Source: Zobellella denitrificans (GTDB lineage Bacteria; Pseudomonadota; Gammaproteobacteria; Enterobacterales; Aeromonadaceae). Taken from it: a stretch of 50,399 bases of DNA. Both the position numbers and the translations under genes were made by a program. The stretch covers positions 1 to 50,399 of the forward strand of contig NZ_NMUO01000018.1 of NCBI RefSeq assembly GCF_002237365.1, written 5' to 3'. A model generated the notes under the pieces. It did no database searches. It was not told where the DNA came from and worked only from the letters and a program-made list of their open reading frames with translations. Positions 38,645-46,766 of the stretch are shown piece by piece (positions within the stretch are counted from its first letter, which is position 1; each line of letters starts with the position of its first letter).

Positions 38645-40066
38645 TTATTTCTTGTCCCAGATCCCTTCTTCGAGCTGACGGTTCAGCTCCGGGTACTTGG
38701 TCGGGTCGAAGCTCGGCACCTTGCCAAGCTTGAGCTGGTCGTTGTAATCCCGCGCCAGCTTGATGGCCACGCCCGACAGCAGCAGTATCGCCACCAGGTT
38801 GGTCAACGCCATCATGCCCATGGACGCGTCCGCCATGGCCCAGATGGTGGGCAGTTCGCCAATGGATCCAAACATCACCATGCCCAGCACGAACAGGCGG
38901 AATACCAGCAGGCCGGCCTTGTGGTTGTGCTCCAGAAAGATCAGGTTGTTCTCCGCATAGGCGTAGTTCGCCACTATGGAAGTGAAGGCAAAGAACAGGA
39001 TGGCGATGGCGATAAAGGTGTTGCCCCAGTTGCCCACCTCGTGGGACAGCGCCCGCTGGGTCAGCTCGATGCCGGTCACCCCGGAGCCGGGTTCAAACTG
39101 GCCCGACAGCAAAATGATGGAGGCGGTGCAGGTACAGATAACGATGGTGTCGGTAAAGACCCCCAGCATCTGTACATACCCCTGGGACGCCGGATGGGGC
39201 GGATAGGGCGTGGCCGAGGCCGCCGCATTGGGGGCCGAGCCCATGCCCGCCTCGTTGGAGAAGAGGCCGCGCTTGATGCCGTTGATCAGGGCCTGGGAAA
39301 TGGCATAGCCCATGGCGCCGCCGCCGGCCTGTTCCAGGCCGAAGGCCGACTTGACGATCAGGCTCAGCACACCGGGCAGCTCGGTAATGTTGATTGCCAC
39401 CACCACCAAGGCAATCAGCAGGTAGGCCAGGGCCATCACCGGCACCACCAGTTCGGCGAAGCGGGCGATGGTGCGCAGGCCGCCGAAGATGATAAGGCCG
39501 GCCAGTACCACCAGCGCCAGGCCGGTGGCCCAGTGGGGGATGCCGAAGGCCACGTCCATGGCGGCGCTGATGGAGTTGGCCTGCACCGCGTTGAACACCA
39601 GGCCGAAGGCGATGATCAGGAAAATGGCGAACAGCACGCCCATCCAGCGCAAGCCCAGGCCCTTCTCCATGTAATAGGCGGGGCCGCCCCGGTAGTTGCC
39701 GTCTTCATCCTTTACCTTGTACAGCTGGGCCAGGGTGCTCTCCACGAAGGCGGTGGACATGCCGATAAGCGCGATGACCCACATCCAGAAGATGGCGCCC
39801 GGCCCGCCCAGGTACAGGGCCACGGCCACACCGGCCAGGTTGCCGGTGCCTACCCGGGCCGCCAGGCTGGTACAGAGGGCCTGGAAGGACGAGATACCCG
39901 CCGCATCGGACTTGCGACTGTTCCTGAGCACGGAAAACATGTGGCCGAAATGGCGAAACTGAATAAAGCCCAGGCGCAGGGTGAAGAATACCCCGACACC
40001 CAGCAGCAGGTAGATCAGTACCGTGCCCCAGAGCAGGTCGTTGATAAAGGCGATAATAATATCCAT
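38645..40066 (-). CDS. Sodium:alanine/glycine symporter (AGCS family)
   Basis: Inner-membrane sodium-coupled amino-acid importer. It has 473 aa with about ten TM helices. The family signature region is ISSFQALCTSLAARVGTGNLAGVAVALYLGGPGAIFWMW; other conserved parts are KRGLFSNEAGMGSAPNAAA and FAFTSIVANYAYAENN. The start at 40066 (MDIIIAFINDLLWG) matches relatives; 40099 is an alternative 11 residues longer. A CRP site and promoter lie upstream, so use of alanine or glycine as carbon source is probably catabolite-controlled. Confidence 0.92.
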   Translation of the reverse strand: MDIIIAFINDLLWGTVLIYLLLGVGVFFTLRLGFIQFRHFGHMFSVLRNSRKSDAAGISSFQALCTSLAARVGTGNLAGVAVALYLGGPGAIFWMWVIALIGMSTAFVESTLAQLYKVKDEDGNYRGGPAYYMEKGLGLRWMGVLFAIFLIIAFGLVFNAVQANSISAAMDVAFGIPHWATGLALVVLAGLIIFGGLRTIARFAELVVPVMALAYLLIALVVVAINITELPGVLSLIVKSAFGLEQAGGGAMGYAISQALINGIKRGLFSNEAGMGSAPNAAASATPYPPHPASQGYVQMLGVFTDTIVICTCTASIILLSGQFEPGSGVTGIELTQRALSHEVGNWGNTFIAIAILFFAFTSIVANYAYAENNLIFLEHNHKAGLLVFRLFVLGMVMFGSIGELPTIWAMADASMGMMALTNLVAILLLSGVAIKLARDYNDQLKLGKVPSFDPTKYPELNRQLEEGIWDKK

Positions 40067-40150
40067 TGGCGTGTCTCTGCTTCTCCAAAATTTGAGCATT
40101 CATTTACCAGATAAGAATGGTTATCATCTTCTCTGGTCCGCAGCGCACGG

Positions 40151-40156
40151 AATCTA
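40151..40156 (-). promoter_or_regulatory. Candidate -10 of the symporter gene
   Basis: TAGATT on the minus strand, preceded by TGC (extended -10). The predicted start at about 40144 places the CRP site centre 42 bp upstream, which is class II geometry. Confidence 0.55.
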
Positions 40157-40178
40157 GCACAATGCGCAAAAATCGCCA

Positions 40179-40194
40179 TGTGACACAGATCACA
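40179..40194. promoter_or_regulatory. CRP-cAMP site
   Basis: TGTGACACAGATCACA keeps both TGTGA and TCACA half-sites perfectly with the normal 6-bp spacer. Its position relative to the symporter -10 fits a class II activated promoter. It lies too far, about 267 bp, from tal for simple activation. Confidence 0.8.
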
Positions 40195-40460
40195 CTAAAT
40201 TATAACCGTCTAAAGAAACCGGTCTTTTTTATCAAAAAACAAACGATTTGACCAAAAGATCAAAATATATCACTAACAAAAAACCATGGTTCGAAATTTC
40301 ATCTCACCCTGATTTTCCGGGGCTTTCTCTCCCCCCTCCCCTTGTCTGACCCCCTGTTCAGCTCTTTCCCGAGGTCACTTTATTTTAGTGGCCCGAATAA
40401 GGGATACTGTGGCCCTGTACCCCAAAGGGGCCCGAACCAGAGCAAAGGACCTTACCATCA

Positions 40461-41414
40461 ATGGCCGATAAACTGACCCAACTGAAAAAACTGACTACCG
40501 TCGTAGCCGATACCGGCGACATCGAAGCCATCCGCAAGTATCAACCGCAAGACGCCACCACCAACCCCTCCCTGATCCTGAAAGCGGCCCAGATCCCGGA
40601 GTACCGCCCGCTGCTGGAAGACGCCGTGGCCTGGGCCAAGTCCCAGAGCCAGGACGCCGCCCAACAACTGGTCGACGCCTCCGACAAGCTGGCGGTCAAC
40701 ATCGGCTGTGAAATCCTCAAGATCGTCCCCGGGCGCATCTCCACCGAGGTGGATGCCCGCCTGTCCTTCGATACCCAGGCCAGCATCGCCAAGGCACGCC
40801 GCCTGATCGCCCTGTACAGCCAAGCCGGTGTTGGCCGCGAACGCATCCTGATCAAGCTGGCCTCCACCTGGGAAGGCATCCGCGCCGCCGAGGTGCTGGA
40901 GCAGGAAGGCATCAACTGCAACCTGACCCTGCTGTTCAGCTTCGCCCAGGCCCGGGCCTGTGCCGAGGCCGGCGCCTACCTGATCTCCCCCTTCGTGGGC
41001 CGTATCCTCGACTGGTACAAGAAAAACACCGACCAGAAGGAATACGCCCCGGCACAAGATCCGGGCGTGCTCTCCGTGAGCCGCATCTACGATTACTACA
41101 AGGCCCACGGCTATGCGACCGTGGTGATGGGCGCCAGCTTCCGCAACACCGGCGAAATCCTCGAGCTGGCCGGTTGCGACCGCCTGACCATAGGCCCCGA
41201 CCTGCTGGCGGAGCTGAGCCAGGCCGAAGGCGAGGTGGTACAGAAGCTTAAGGATCAGGGCGCCAGCCAGACCCGCCCGGCCCCCATGACCGAAGCCGAG
41301 TTCCGCTGGGAGCAGAACCAGGACGCCATGGCCACCGAGAAACTGGCCGAAGGCATCCGCAACTTCGCCATCGACCAGGGCAAGCTGGAAGCCATGCTGA
41401 AAGAAATGCTGTAA
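40461..41414 (+). CDS. tal: Transaldolase
   Basis: Pentose-phosphate enzyme moving a dihydroxyacetone unit between sugar phosphates. It has 317 aa, the TalA/B type. Schiff-base Lys132 is in [13 protein letters not shown]; other signatures are [12 protein letters not shown] near the start, [23 protein letters not shown] and [34 protein letters not shown]. It is followed by a strong terminator. Confidence 0.96.
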   Translation: MADKLTQLKKLTTVVADTGDIEAIRKYQPQDATTNPSLILKAAQIPEYRPLLEDAVAWAKSQSQDAAQQLVDASDKLAVNIGCEILKIVPGRISTEVDARLSFDTQASIAKARRLIALYSQAGVGRERILIKLASTWEGIRAAEVLEQEGINCNLTLLFSFAQARACAEAGAYLISPFVGRILDWYKKNTDQKEYAPAQDPGVLSVSRIYDYYKAHGYATVVMGASFRNTGEILELAGCDRLTIGPDLLAELSQAEGEVVQKLKDQGASQTRPAPMTEAEFRWEQNQDAMATEKLAEGIRNFAIDQGKLEAMLKEML

Positions 41415-41434
41415 GCCCGGCGCCCCCCATGCCG

Positions 41435-41466
41435 CGGCCGCCATTCCCCGGCGGCCGCTTTGTTTC
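41435..41466 (+). terminator. tal terminator
   Basis: GCGGCCGCC (41435-41443) pairs with GGCGGCCGC (41451-41459) around a 7-nt loop, followed by TTTGTTT. Confidence 0.85.
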
Positions 41467-41621
41467 TCCCCCCTTCCCTGGCCCCTCCGGCCGTCCTTTT
41501 GCTCATCCGGAGCATCTTCCGGGCCAAGCATAATAAAAGTGTCATAACCAAGTTTTATTTTAGAACGGACTGTGATATATCCAAATGTGACTGCAACTGA
41601 TAGCCAACAGGAGGGAGCCCC

Positions 41622-41816
41622 ATGGAAAGGTTCAGCTTCGAAGATCAGGAGTTTGTGGTTGAACGGTCCGCGCGCGGAACATCGCGTGAACCCGCCAAAA
41701 AGCGTAAATGGCGGGAAATAGAAGCATTGAAGGACAAAAAGCGCTTACAAAAAGAACTTCAGCTGCTCGACTGCGCCTTCGAATACGAAGGCAACCTGGA
41801 AGAGCTTGAGCTGTAG
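41622..41816 (+). CDS. DUF3545 family small protein
   Basis: A 64-aa protein matching the DUF3545 family of marine gammaproteobacteria; function unknown. The conserved core is KKRKWREIEALKDKKRLQKELQLLD, strongly basic and helical, between two acidic ends (SFEDQEFVVE, YEGNLEELEL). AGGAGGGAG precedes the ATG. It is followed at once by its own terminator, so it is probably a single-gene transcript. Confidence 0.85.
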   Translation: MERFSFEDQEFVVERSARGTSREPAKKRKWREIEALKDKKRLQKELQLLDCAFEYEGNLEELEL

Positions 41817-41837
41817 AGCACGAAGAAAATATTTTCA

Positions 41838-41859
41838 GGCGCCCGCGGGCGCCTTTTTT
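41838..41859 (+). terminator. Terminator of the DUF3545 gene
   Basis: The palindrome GGCGCCCGCGGGCGCC (41838-41853) followed by TTTTTT, 22 bp after the stop. Confidence 0.9.
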
Positions 41860-41875
41860 GCTCTTACTCCAACCG

Positions 41876-41956
41876 TAGGGTCCACTGTAGGGTCCACTTC
41901 AGTGGACCTCCCCACCACCGGCGCCGTGGTTCGGTCGACTGAAGTCGACCCTACAA
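41876..41956. repeat. GTCGAC-type palindromic element, complete copy
   Basis: About 80 bp bounded by inverted GTAGGGTC and GACCCTAC. Each end has its own palindrome: GGTCCACTTCAGTGGACC on the left, GGTCGACTGAAGTCGACC on the right. The right end recurs exactly at 44346-44368. Confidence 0.7.
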
Positions 41957-41996
41957 CAGGAGCACAGCGGGAACCTTTGCCCTGGGTGCAACACCC

Positions 41997-42021
41997 ATGC
42001 GGGCGGGCCGCCCGCACTCCA
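41997..42021. repeat. GC-rich palindrome-ended element E, right half
   Basis: ATGCGGGCGGGCCGCCCGC followed by ACTCCA, the right end of the family at 16945. It lies just before the 3' end of ung. Confidence 0.6.
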
Positions 42022-42046
42022 AAAACGGTGCGGTGGGCCCCCTATT

Positions 42047-42721
42047 TCACAGCTCGGTCGGCAACTGCCAGTCGATGGGCGCCTTGCCCTGCTGCGCGAG
42101 CAACTCGTTGGTTTTGGAGAAATGCCGGCAACCGAGAAAACCGCGGTGGGCCGACAAGGGGCTGGGATGGGGCGCGGCCAGCACATGGTGCCGCTGGCGG
42201 TCGATCATGGCGCCCTTCTTCTGGGCATGGCTGCCCCACAGCAGGAACACCACGCCCTGGCAGTGCTCGTTGACCGCCCGGATCACGTGATCGGTAAAGG
42301 TTTCCCAACCCAGCCGGGCATGGGAGTGGGCCTTGCCGGCCTCCACCGTCAGCACCGTATTGAGCATCAAGACCCCCTGCCGGGCCCAGGACTCGAGGCA
42401 ACCGTGGTTGGGGATGCGAAAACCGGGGATGTCGGCGCTCAGCTCCTTGTACATGTTCTGCAGCGAAGGCGGCACCCGCACCCCCGGCAGCACCGAAAAA
42501 CACAAGCCATGGGCCTGGTTGGGGCCATGGTAGGGATCCTGGCCCAGCATCACCACCTTCACCTCACCCAGTTCGGTGTATTTGAAGGCGTTGAAGATAT
42601 CCTGCTGGGGCGGGTAGATCACCTTGCCCGCGCCGCGCTCCTGCTTGACGAAGGCCATTGCCTGCTGAAAGTAGGGCTGCTCTTTCTCGTGGCCTATTAC
42701 CTGGTTCCAGGTCAGGGTCAT
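42047..42721 (-). CDS. ung: Uracil-DNA glycosylase
   Basis: Family 1 enzyme excising uracil from DNA to start base excision repair. It has 224 aa. The water-activating loop is [18 protein letters not shown] (Asp62), the minor-groove loop is [22 protein letters not shown], and [11 protein letters not shown] is also conserved. A normal single gene, convergent with the DUF3545 gene. Confidence 0.97.
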   Translation of the reverse strand: MTLTWNQVIGHEKEQPYFQQAMAFVKQERGAGKVIYPPQQDIFNAFKYTELGEVKVVMLGQDPYHGPNQAHGLCFSVLPGVRVPPSLQNMYKELSADIPGFRIPNHGCLESWARQGVLMLNTVLTVEAGKAHSHARLGWETFTDHVIRAVNEHCQGVVFLLWGSHAQKKGAMIDRQRHHVLAAPHPSPLSAHRGFLGCRHFSKTNELLAQQGKAPIDWQLPTEL

Positions 42722-42831
42722 GGGGAGTGTCCGTTGAAGAAAAATAAAACCTGGCGCCTAGCTTAAAAGCTGCCTCCGGCGCCTGCAAGCCCCACCTTCG
42801 CGGAGATGACCACCATTAAAACAGTGCCTGA

Positions 42832-43695
42832 TTATTCCGTGCGGGGGCGGATAATGCCCTCCTGCATCGCCGAGGCCACCAGCTTGCCGTCGCGGGTAAA
42901 GAAATGCCCCTGCACCAGCCCCCGGCCGGCCACGGCGCGCGGGCTTTCGATGGCGTAGAGGATCCAGTCGTCGAAGCGGAAGTCCTGGTGGAACCACATG
43001 GAGTGATCGATGGTCGCCACCTGCAGCTGGGGCTCCCAGAAGGAGTGGCCGTGGGGCATCAGGGCGGTGGGCAAAAAGTTGAAGTCGGAGGCATAGGCCA
43101 GCAGGTACTTGTGGATACGCGGATCGTCCGGCAGCCGGCCGTTGGCCTTGAGCCAGATATGGCGCACCGGCGCCATCTTCTCCGGCTTCATGGGGTTGAC
43201 GTAGTTGACCTGGCGGATCTCTATCGGTTTTTCCGACAACAGCTTGTCCTTGACCCGCTCCGGCAGGAAGGCGGACAGGGCGGCGATGCGCTCGCTCTCG
43301 GGGACCAATCCCTCCGGCCCCGCCACCTGAGGCATGGGCGCCTGGTGCTCAAAGCCGTCCACCGGCTCCTGGAAGGAGGCGGTCATGTAGAAGATGGGCT
43401 TGCCGTATTGCAGCGCCTGCACCCGGCGGGTGGAGGTGGTCTTGCCGTCGCGGATCTTCTCCACGTCGTAGATGATGGGTTTGTTGACGTCCCCCGGCCG
43501 CAGGAAATAGGAGTGGAAGGAATGCACCGGCCGCTCCGGCTGCAGGGTGTACTTGGCCGCCGCCAGCGCCTGCCCCATCACCTGGCCGCCGAACACGGCG
43601 CGAAAGCCCAGATCCCGGCTCTGGCCGCGATAGAGGCCGTCATCCAGCGGCTCCAGCGCCAGCAGCGTCAATAACTCATCCAATGCCTGACTCAT
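42832..43695 (-). CDS. tesB: Acyl-CoA thioesterase II
   Basis: Double-hotdog thioesterase that hydrolyses medium- and long-chain acyl-CoA. It has 287 aa, the E. coli TesB length. Features: FGGQVMGQALAAAKYTL, VHSFHSYFLRPGDVNKPIIYDVEKIRDGKTTSTRRV, and the catalytic region MWFHQDFRFDDWILY with GRGLVQGHFFTRDGKLVASAMQEG at the end. It is next to the CsrB-like RNA gene and in the same orientation. Confidence 0.95.
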   Translation of the reverse strand: MSQALDELLTLLALEPLDDGLYRGQSRDLGFRAVFGGQVMGQALAAAKYTLQPERPVHSFHSYFLRPGDVNKPIIYDVEKIRDGKTTSTRRVQALQYGKPIFYMTASFQEPVDGFEHQAPMPQVAGPEGLVPESERIAALSAFLPERVKDKLLSEKPIEIRQVNYVNPMKPEKMAPVRHIWLKANGRLPDDPRIHKYLLAYASDFNFLPTALMPHGHSFWEPQLQVATIDHSMWFHQDFRFDDWILYAIESPRAVAGRGLVQGHFFTRDGKLVASAMQEGIIRPRTE

Positions 43696-43786
43696 GGCTT
43701 GTTACCCGATTAACTCAACTGGTCGTACAAGTTAACATAAGCCGACAAGCCGGGGGTAGCCCCATGATACGGACAAAAGCGCAATA

Positions 43787-44140
43787 GAAAAGGGGCAGCC
43801 TGTGGCCGCCCCTTTTGGTGTCGTCGGTTTGTTCCCTGAACCTGGTTGCTCCCTGCAATCCCTGACCTGACCCGTCCCGAGCCTTCCCCTTCCCGTTCCG
43901 TCGGGGTCATCCTGCGTCATCCTGACTGGCCGCGTCCTGTTGCCAACCGCTCCGTCCTGGAGGTATCCCTGACCTTTCCCTCGGTCATCCCCTTGGCCAT
44001 CCGGGCCTGGTCCCTTGCCTCCTGGCTGCCGGCTTCCGCTCCGACACCGCTTCCTTAATCCTTGCTCCGGCTCCTGCCGGTGGTTCCTTAAGGCCTTCCT
44101 GCCGTTTGTCTTCCTGACAAGCCAGCCTGCCTTGCTGTTG
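43787..44140 (-). ncRNA. csrB: CsrB-type regulatory RNA that sequesters CsrA
   Basis: About 350 nt on the minus strand with no coding frame. I count about 27 GGA motifs (TCC on the plus strand) between 43817 and 44140, many in CAGGA, AGGGA or AAGGA contexts. Some lie in hairpin loops, e.g. CCGGC-AGGA-GCCGG at 44080-44067. This is the CsrA/RsmA-binding architecture of CsrB RNAs, which remove CsrA from mRNAs. The 3' end is an intrinsic terminator, stem 43788-43800 with 43804-43816 and a T-rich tail. A TATAGT promoter and a UvrY/GacA box lie upstream. Length and layout match E. coli csrB (369 nt). Confidence 0.88.
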
Positions 44141-44146
44141 GTATTA

Positions 44147-44174
44147 ACTATACGGATTTACCGGCCCGGCTCAA
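44147..44174 (-). promoter_or_regulatory. csrB promoter
   Basis: The minus-strand -10 is TATAGT (44152-44147). The -35 is TTGAGC with 16-bp spacing. The predicted transcription start is near 44140. Confidence 0.7.
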
Positions 44175-44298
44175 TTTACCAGGGACGGGATCTTGGCCGA
44201 GCAAAAAACAAGCATCATATGAAAATCATTAAATAACAAAGAGATAAATGGATTTATGACCAAATTCCACGGCCACAAACCGCCTTATCCCTAGCCTT

Positions 44299-44316
44299 AT
44301 TGAGAGATCTCTTACA
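44299..44316. promoter_or_regulatory. UvrY/GacA response-regulator box upstream of csrB
   Basis: ATTGAGAGATCTCTTACA differs at only two bases from the inverted repeat TGTGAGAGATCTCTTACA that I recall upstream of E. coli csrB. It is centred about 167 bp before the predicted start, close to the E. coli spacing. It predicts control by a BarA/UvrY-type two-component system. Confidence 0.8.
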
Positions 44317-44345
44317 AACACTTGCAGCGATGACGGATAGCAGTT

Positions 44346-44368
44346 GGTCGACTGAAGTCGACCCTACA
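44346..44368. repeat. GTCGAC-type palindromic element, right half
   Basis: GGTCGACTGAAGTCGACC followed by CTACA, identical to the right end of the 41876-41956 element. It lies between the UvrY box and the thrC terminator. Confidence 0.7.
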
Positions 44369-44401
44369 TGACCCGGCGCCGGGTTTGGTCGAATAACCAT
44401 A

Positions 44402-44441
44402 AAAAAGGGCGAAGGCAACGATACATGCCTTCGCCCTTTTT
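44402..44441 (-). terminator. thr operon terminator
   Basis: A 15-bp stem (AAAAAGGGCGAAGGC with its complement, 44402-44416 and 44427-44441) and a 10-nt loop; the T-run reads correctly for minus-strand thrC. It lies about 100 bp after the stop, with repeat elements in between. Confidence 0.88.
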
Positions 44442-44449
44442 CCATGTTG

Positions 44450-44534
44450 CCGCTGCGCGGCAAGGCAGGCGAGCCGCCTGCGCTCCAGGGATAGGTGCAC
44501 AACTTGGAGCGCGGGGGGCCGCCCGCGCTCCGGA
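44450..44534. repeat. GC-rich palindrome-ended element F, rearranged copy
   Basis: A right end (AGGCAGGCGAGCCGCCTGC then GCTCCA, to 44487) is followed by a collapsed copy (TGGAGCGCGGGGGGC then CGCCCGCGCTCCGGA, 44505-44534). It lies within the thr transcript between thrC and its terminator. Confidence 0.65.
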
Positions 44535-44538
44535 TGGG

Positions 44539-45813
44539 TTATTTCATCATCTTGGCTTTCAGGGCCGCGAAGTCGGCGGGGATCACCTCGGACAGGGACT
44601 CCATGGCGCCGTGCTTGGCCAGGGGGCCGGGCAGCGGGATGTCCTGGCCCAGGATCTCGTCCACGCTCTCCTTGAACTTGGCCGGATGGGCGGTGCACAG
44701 GAAGATGCCCACCTCGTCCTTGCCCCGCTCCTTGTTGAGCAGTTCCCAGGCAATGGCGCCGTGGGGCTCGCACAGATAGCCCTGGGCGAACAAGCGCTTG
44801 AGGGCGTCTTTGGTCTGCTCGTCATTGAGGGCGCCGGAGGCGATGTCGGACAGTTTCCAACCCTTGACCCGGCACAGCTCTTCCACCCGCGGCCAGTTGT
44901 TGGGCCGGCTCACGTCCATGGCGTTGGACAGGGTGGCCACGGTGGCGTGGGGATCCCAGTTGCCGCTTTCCAGGTAGCGCGGCACCGTGTCGTTGGCGTT
45001 GGTGGCGGCCACGAAACGCTTCACCGGCAGGCCCAGCGCCTTGGCGATAAGGCCGGCGGTGAGGTTGCCGAAGTTGCCCGAAGGCACGGCGATGACCGCC
45101 TTGTGGCGCTGCTCGGCGGGCAGCTCGGCCACCGCCTCGAAGTAGTAGCACACCTGGGCCACCAGTCGGCTGATGTTGATGGAGTTGGCGGAGTTGAGGC
45201 CCACCGCGGCTTTCAGCTCTTCGTCATCAAACGCCTGCTTGACCAGCGCCTGGCAGGCGTCGAAGTCACCCTGCACCGCGAAGGTACGGATGTTGCCGCC
45301 CAGGGTGGTGAACAGCTTCTCCTGCAGCGGGCTGATCTTGCCTTCGGGGTAGAGGATCACCACCTCGATGTTGGGCAGGCCGTAGAAGGCGTGGGCCACG
45401 GCGGCGCCGGTGTCGCCGGAGGTGGCGGTGAGGATGGTGATCTTGCCGTCGTCGCTCAGGGTGGCCAGGCACTGGGCCATAAAGCGGCCACCGAAGTCCT
45501 TGAACGCCAGGGTCGGGCCGTGGAACAGCTCCAGGGCGTAGGTGTGGTCGTCCACCTTCACCAGCGGCGCCGGGAAGGTGAAGGCCCGCTCCACCATGGC
45601 GGCCAGGGTGCTTTCGGGAATTTCGTCGCCGATCAGGTGCTGCAGAATGGCCACGGAGCGCGGCACCAGCGGCAGCTCCAGCAGGGCGTCCACATTGGGC
45701 AGCGGGTTCAGGCTTTCCGGGAAAAACAGCCCCTGGCCCCGGCCCAGCCCCTGCCGGACGGCACCGGCAAAGTTGATGGTCTCGCTATTGTCCTTGATGT
45801 TGTACAGCTTCAT
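44539..45813 (-). CDS. thrC: Threonine synthase
   Basis: PLP enzyme converting O-phosphohomoserine to threonine. It has 424 aa from the start [24 protein letters not shown], typical of the family; the open extension upstream was rejected. The PLP lysine is in [23 protein letters not shown]. Other motifs are [16 protein letters not shown] and [12 protein letters not shown]. The start overlaps the thrB stop (ATGA). Confidence 0.97.
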   Translation of the reverse strand: MKLYNIKDNSETINFAGAVRQGLGRGQGLFFPESLNPLPNVDALLELPLVPRSVAILQHLIGDEIPESTLAAMVERAFTFPAPLVKVDDHTYALELFHGPTLAFKDFGGRFMAQCLATLSDDGKITILTATSGDTGAAVAHAFYGLPNIEVVILYPEGKISPLQEKLFTTLGGNIRTFAVQGDFDACQALVKQAFDDEELKAAVGLNSANSINISRLVAQVCYYFEAVAELPAEQRHKAVIAVPSGNFGNLTAGLIAKALGLPVKRFVAATNANDTVPRYLESGNWDPHATVATLSNAMDVSRPNNWPRVEELCRVKGWKLSDIASGALNDEQTKDALKRLFAQGYLCEPHGAIAWELLNKERGKDEVGIFLCTAHPAKFKESVDEILGQDIPLPGPLAKHGAMESLSEVIPADFAALKAKMMK

Positions 45814-46766
45814 AGTTCCGTTCCTGTTACCCGTGCGCCTTGGGCATCGAGTTTGCAAATATGGCAAAAGCCATCCTGGTTCTGAATAAAATGCTCGGCC
45901 AGCCAAGTTTTAAGTTTTTCCGCCTGGTGCAGATCCTTCATCACGCAGAACACGGTGGGGCCGCTGCCGGAAATACCGGTGGCCAGCGCCCCCATGGTGG
46001 CGGCATGCTCGCGCACCTCGTTGAAGCCGGGGATCAGCTGGGCGCGGTAGGGCTCGGCAATCACGTCCTTCAGCATGGCGGCGGCCACCTTTTCCTGGCC
46101 GGTGTGGCTGGCATGCACAAAGCCCGCCAGGCGGCGGCCGTAGGCCAGGCAGTCCTGGCGGCGGTACTGGGCCGGCAAGATGGCCCGCGCCGCCGAGGTG
46201 GACACCGCTATGCCCGGGTAGCACACCACCCAGTACCAGTCGTCGAACACCGGCAGCGACTGGCTGACCACGCCGGCTTCGTCCAGTACCAGCTGCATGC
46301 CGCCGAGGTGACAGGGTGCCACATTGTCATAATGAACTGAACCGGAAATCTGCCCTTCCAGCTCGCCCATCAACAGGGTCAGCTCGTGCTCGCTCATGGC
46401 CTCGTCGTGGAAGGCGTTGAGCGCCACGAAGGCGGCGACGATGCTGGTGGCGCTGGAGCCCAGGCCCGAGCCCACCGGCAGGTTTTTCTCCAGGGTCATC
46501 ACCAGCGGCTTGAGCCTGAGGCCCTTTTTCGCCAGCGCCTTGCCGTAGGCCACATAGCAGTCGTAGACGATATTCTGGGTGAAATCGTCCGGCAGCTTGT
46601 GGGCGAAGGGACCGGTATTGACCAGGTTGAAGTCGCCCTCGGTCTCGCCCACGAACACGCGGTCACCCAGCAGGGTGCCGTCCAGGGGGGCCAGCGCGGC
46701 CCCCAGTACATCAAAACCCACGCTCACGTTGGCGGTAGAGGCAGGGGCGTACGCAACAACACTCAT
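45810..46766 (-). CDS. thrB: Homoserine kinase
   Basis: GHMP kinase phosphorylating homoserine. It has 318 aa. The ATP-binding loop is [22 protein letters not shown], the N-terminal motif is [19 protein letters not shown], and the C-terminal one is [13 protein letters not shown]. It starts directly after the thrA stop and overlaps thrC by 4 nt. Confidence 0.97.
   Translation of the reverse strand: MSVVAYAPASTANVSVGFDVLGAALAPLDGTLLGDRVFVGETEGDFNLVNTGPFAHKLPDDFTQNIVYDCYVAYGKALAKKGLRLKPLVMTLEKNLPVGSGLGSSATSIVAAFVALNAFHDEAMSEHELTLLMGELEGQISGSVHYDNVAPCHLGGMQLVLDEAGVVSQSLPVFDDWYWVVCYPGIAVSTSAARAILPAQYRRQDCLAYGRRLAGFVHASHTGQEKVAAAMLKDVIAEPYRAQLIPGFNEVREHAATMGALATGISGSGPTVFCVMKDLHQAEKLKTWLAEHFIQNQDGFCHICKLDAQGARVTGTEL

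Larger units (their letters stand above)
40067..40460. other. Divergent gap agcS/tal
   Basis: No gene is seen. It is A/T-rich in the middle (40190-40300). It contains the CRP site and -10 for the symporter gene, and probably a tal promoter that I could not place with confidence. Confidence 0.6.

Noticed and set aside
40243-40262. TTTGACCAAAAGATCAAA as an FNR or promoter element for tal
   Set aside because: The half-sites are spaced two bases too wide for FNR, and no -10 lies at a proper distance from TTGACC.
43710-43920. Short open frames in the gap between tesB and thrC
   Set aside because: They lack ribosome-binding sites and overlap the GGA-rich RNA with its terminator, which explains the sequence better.
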